From Planctomycetaceae bacterium (GTDB taxonomy: Bacteria > Planctomycetota > Planctomycetia > Planctomycetales > Planctomycetaceae), in the NCBI GenBank assembly GCA_013813775.1, contig JACCRE010000241.1:1-32225 (forward strand): 32,225 bases of DNA. The letters run 5' to 3'. A program made the translations under genes and the position numbers. Shown piece by piece: positions 29,681-32,225 of the stretch. Each line of letters opens with the position of its first letter. The first letter of the stretch is position 1. The notes below the pieces were generated by a model. It worked only from the letters and a program-made list of their open reading frames with translations, made no database searches and was not told where the DNA came from.

Positions 29681-29998
29681 TCGCGGCTCTGTGGACGCGG
29701 TACGAGGGGACCGGCCGGACCCCGACGCCCCACACGGCCGATCCCATTCACGGGAAACCGCTTGCTTCGTCCGCCACCCCTTTTAGAATGCACTGAGGTA
29801 CGTTGCGGCACGGGTCAAGCCCGCGGCCGCCGCGACCGGGGCAGCCTCACGATCATCCGGGCCGGTTTCCCGTCGGCCGATCGCGGGGTCAAGGACGATC
29901 ACCTGTCCCTCCTGTCATCACCGGTTCGGTTTCCCCGATAACGGCGGCGTTCGCTGCCGTCATCGTTCGGAGCACAGGTCGTTCGGAGCAACAGGCGG
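29681..29998. other. Intergenic stretch before the HTH/acidic-repeat gene
   Basis: About 318 bases. A promoter-like pair lies at 29762-29789 (separate entry), giving a leader of about 200 bases. No gene or riboswitch fold is supported. Confidence 0.5.
29762..29789 (+). promoter_or_regulatory. Possible sigma-70 promoter of the HTH/acidic-repeat gene
   Basis: TTGCTT (29762-29767), a 16-base spacer and TAGAAT (29784-29789). The -10 region TTTAGAATGC is identical to that of the promoter at 22636-22664. Confidence 0.5.
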
Positions 29999-31552
29999 AT
30001 GTCCAGCAAGAAGTATCTGAGCTTGGATGAGGTCACGGGCCGACTCGGCCTGTCGAGTGACCAGGTGAACAAGCTTCGCGAAGAGGGGCGGCTGCGAGGT
30101 TTCGCCGACCGCGGCACCTGGAAATTCAAATCGGACGACGTCGAAGAGTTTGCGCGCAGCCGGCAGGCCGATTCGGCCCCGGACGTGCCGATTCTCGACG
30201 ACTCGCTCGAAGACGATTCGTTCGTTTCGCCGAGCGGCGTCAAGCGGATGTCGCCGGGAAGTTCGGTGATCTCGGCCGACGACGACGTCGTCGGCGAGCA
30301 GCCGACGGTCATTCGCGGCGACGCGACTGGCAGTTCGATCTACGACGACGAGCCTTTGCTGACGAGTTCCGACAGCGACGTGCGACTGATCCTCGACGAC
30401 AGCCTGATGGCGGGCGATTCGAATCCCGACGTCAGCGTTCAGGGCGACTCCGACAGCGATGTTCGATTGATGGATCCGAAATCGGGCGTTCGGCGTTCCA
30501 CGCCGGCGCCCGGTGGCCGCAGCGATAGCGACGTCAAACTGATGTCCGACGAAGGCGATACGGTCAGCGACGTGCGACTGCTCTCGGGTGACGATCTTCC
30601 GGCCGCGAAGGCGGGCAGCGACAGCGACGTTGCGCTCGTGTCGCCGCGCGGCAAAGGCGGCGGATCGGTCTTCGACGACGAAGACGACATGCGTTCGCTC
30701 GCGGGGGACAGCGGCATCGCCCTCGAAAGCATCGCCGACAGCGGCATCGCCCTCGACGCACCGAGCGGGGCGGGCAAAGGCAAGGCGGCCTTCGACGACA
30801 GCGTGCTCGCCGGACCGGGCGGCATCGAGAGCAGCATCATCGCCTTGTCGGAAGACAGCGGGATCGCCTTGTCGAGCGATTCGCGGAAAGGCTCGGGGAT
30901 CGATGTCGGCAGCCCGACCGACAGCGGCATCGCCCTCGAAGCGCTCAACGACGGCGGCATGACGCAGCCGATGATGCGAACCCAAGGCGGTCGTCGCGAC
31001 CAGGGCGACGACACCCAGTTCGAGATGGGGTCCGCGACCGACGACAGCGAGTTTGAGTTGGCCGAAAGCGGCGGCTCGATGGACAGCGACGATACGAGCG
31101 TCATTCTGTTTGAAGACGACGATGCCTTCGACGTCGCACCCGTCGCGAAGAAGCCGGCCGGCAGGAAGCAACCGGCCGTCGATGAATATATCGCCGCCGA
31201 AGGCGACGACGTCATCGAAATGGAAGACGACTTCGACGACTTCGATGAAGAGGGCGGCTCTTCGGTCGTGATGGCCGACGACGAAGATCTCGAGTTTGAA
31301 GCCGCCGACGAAGATTTCGACGAGGGCTTTCAAACCGGCGAGAGCGCGGCCGATTTCGCCCCTGCCGCCCAGCGTGTCGCAGTCGCCGCGGAACCGGAGT
31401 TCGGCGTGCCGACCTTCGCCGGCCTCGCGGCAACGAGCGCGATCCTGGTGCTGTGCGGAATGCTGATGTTCGACCTCGTGCGATCAATGTGGAATTACAG
31501 CGATCCCCAACTGAGCGGCTGGCTGCTGAACTCGACGAAAAGTCTGTTCTGA
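29999..31552 (+). CDS. HTH protein with acidic repeat region and C-terminal membrane helix
   Basis: 517 aa with three parts. Residues 1-55 are an excisionase/MerR-like helix-turn-helix (YLSLDEVTGRLGLSSDQVNK, then a wing ending WKFKSDDVEEFA). Residues 56-460 are acidic, low-complexity and repetitive: SDSDVRL-type units (124-130, 151-157, 175-181, 190-194, 207-213), then DSGIAL-type units (237-242, 247-252, 286-291, 308-313), then Asp/Glu-rich tracts (about 400-442). Residues 472-492 form one membrane helix, followed by 25 residues. No signal peptide is seen, so the DNA-binding end is probably cytoplasmic and the acidic part tethers it to the membrane. GGAG lies eleven bases before ATG 29999. 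A strong terminator follows. The function is unknown; it might be a membrane-anchored regulator. Confidence 0.85.
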   Translation: MSSKKYLSLDEVTGRLGLSSDQVNKLREEGRLRGFADRGTWKFKSDDVEEFARSRQADSAPDVPILDDSLEDDSFVSPSGVKRMSPGSSVISADDDVVGEQPTVIRGDATGSSIYDDEPLLTSSDSDVRLILDDSLMAGDSNPDVSVQGDSDSDVRLMDPKSGVRRSTPAPGGRSDSDVKLMSDEGDTVSDVRLLSGDDLPAAKAGSDSDVALVSPRGKGGGSVFDDEDDMRSLAGDSGIALESIADSGIALDAPSGAGKGKAAFDDSVLAGPGGIESSIIALSEDSGIALSSDSRKGSGIDVGSPTDSGIALEALNDGGMTQPMMRTQGGRRDQGDDTQFEMGSATDDSEFELAESGGSMDSDDTSVILFEDDDAFDVAPVAKKPAGRKQPAVDEYIAAEGDDVIEMEDDFDDFDEEGGSSVVMADDEDLEFEAADEDFDEGFQTGESAADFAPAAQRVAVAAEPEFGVPTFAGLAATSAILVLCGMLMFDLVRSMWNYSDPQLSGWLLNSTKSLF

Positions 31553-31576
31553 CGTTTTGCCTGCGCTTGGACCGCA

Positions 31577-31617
31577 AGAGGCACGCCGCCCGCATGGGCG
31601 GCGTGCCTCTCTTTGTT
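31577..31617 (+). terminator. Strong terminator after the HTH/acidic-repeat gene
   Basis: A perfect 15-bp stem (31577-31591 with 31596-31610) around a GCAT loop is followed by CTTTGTT. It lies between the convergent HTH and MazG-like genes and could serve both, although the T-tract favours the plus strand. Confidence 0.8.
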
Positions 31618-31644
31618 CTGAGGCGGAACGAAGAACGAATCCCG

Positions 31645-31980
31645 TCACGGCTTCTTGGCTGGTCCACACTCGCAGACGTCCCGGCGGCAACGCGGGCAAC
31701 CGCCGCCGTACTTGCGCCTCACTGCGTCGTCGAGATCGACTTCGGCGATATTGGCGAGAGTGACCAGCCAAGCGAGGACATCGGCGAACTCCAGCGCCAA
31801 GTCGTCTTTCGGCCCCTTCCGCAGGGCGCCGGCGAGTTCGCCCACCTCCTCCATGAACCACATGAACGTGCCGTCGGTGCCCCGCGAAGCGTCCTTGGCA
31901 CCAAACATCGATTTGATCAAGCTCTGAAAGCCTTCAAGCGTGACCGGCTCGTCTTGTGGGAGCGTCGCAGGCTCGGTCAT
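31645..31980 (-). CDS. MazG-like nucleotide pyrophosphohydrolase with C-terminal zinc knuckle
   Basis: 111 aa from the ATG at 31978-31980. The MazG fold is shown by 'WFMEEVGELAGALRK' with Glu44, Glu45 and Glu48, and 'EFADVLAWL' with Glu64 and Asp67, the EExxE ... ExxD metal site of all-alpha NTP pyrophosphohydrolases. These remove non-canonical NTPs by cleaving pyrophosphate. The C-terminus adds CPRC and CEC (Cys95, 98, 103, 105), a zinc-binding pattern not found in the basic family. No Shine-Dalgarno is seen; an in-frame start at 32037 is also open. Confidence 0.85.
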   Translation of the reverse strand: MTEPATLPQDEPVTLEGFQSLIKSMFGAKDASRGTDGTFMWFMEEVGELAGALRKGPKDDLALEFADVLAWLVTLANIAEVDLDDAVRRKYGGGCPRCRRDVCECGPAKKP

Positions 31981-32225
31981 GAAGGTCGTACCAGAACACA
32001 GATCTGCTGCTTGCTGATGCCGACCGAACCCGTTCACTCGGCCAGTCGTGAGCCCAGCTTCTTCAACGAGACGAAACGCAGGGCAACACTGACGATGACA
32101 ACACTAGTCCTCAACCAAGCATTTGTTGGCTGACTGTCGTGCGGAGGTCTGGAGAAAAGTCGAAATCCTTTGGCGTTTCGCGGTGTTGCATGGGTGTTGA
32201 AGACTCCATGAGCCGCGCACGCCAA
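31981..32225. other. Right-edge stretch without a supported gene
   Basis: An open frame on the minus strand (to 32034) reaches the window edge, but its third-position composition is poor and I recognise nothing in the product. The stretch is more AT-rich than its surroundings. It may be a repeat or the edge of a gene outside the window. Confidence 0.35.

Noticed and set aside
32034-32225. 63-residue frame running off the right edge
   Set aside because: Poor third-position composition and no motif; too little sequence to support a gene.

Overview
The window looks like chromosomal DNA of a GC-rich member of the Planctomycetota. The evidence is the gene content: a Ser/Thr kinase fused to an RDD membrane domain, a DUF2617 protein, paired bacterial PH-domain proteins, a membrane pyrophosphatase, a helix-turn-helix protein with an acidic repeat tail, many genes without a clear Shine-Dalgarno, and short palindromes between genes. 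There is no phage, transposase, CRISPR array, rRNA or plasmid module. The assignment comes from gene families, not from a marker gene.

Left part (1-5100): a citrate synthase-like gene with an altered active site, a hairpin terminator, tRNA-Pro(UGG), a perfect 32-bp palindrome and parB, followed by a large membrane glycosyltransferase; all of these are on the minus strand. A TPR protein (+) then converges on a small lipoprotein (-).

Middle (6290-14472): a small membrane protein (-) is divergent from two consecutive PH-domain (bPH2-type) membrane proteins (+). These converge on a minus-strand run that reads, in transcription order: esterase, a 751-aa exported/membrane protein, an ABC ATPase, and a secreted GH32 fructan hydrolase. 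The GH32 gene is broken by a one-base shift in a G run.

Centre (14784-22420): a secreted protein of unknown function and a YiiD-like thioesterase lead to tRNA-Gln(CUG), which has a clear promoter and terminator. A divergent hppA-type pyrophosphatase, a DUF2293 protein, the kinase-RDD gene and DUF2617 follow.

Right part (22786-32225): a plus-strand run holds a conserved unknown protein, an HExxH membrane protein, DUF2071, a class I aminotransferase and VanZ. A small minus-strand gene with a TTG start, an internally deleted MoCo-carrier-like gene, ettA, the HTH/acidic-repeat/membrane protein, a strong terminator and a MazG-like gene with a zinc knuckle complete the window.

Most of this is housekeeping or lineage-typical sequence. 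I found no convincing multi-gene novel system. The best leads are the HTH-acidic-repeat-membrane protein, the divergent pyrophosphatase, the altered citrate synthase, the permease-less ABC pair and two families of dispersed palindromes.
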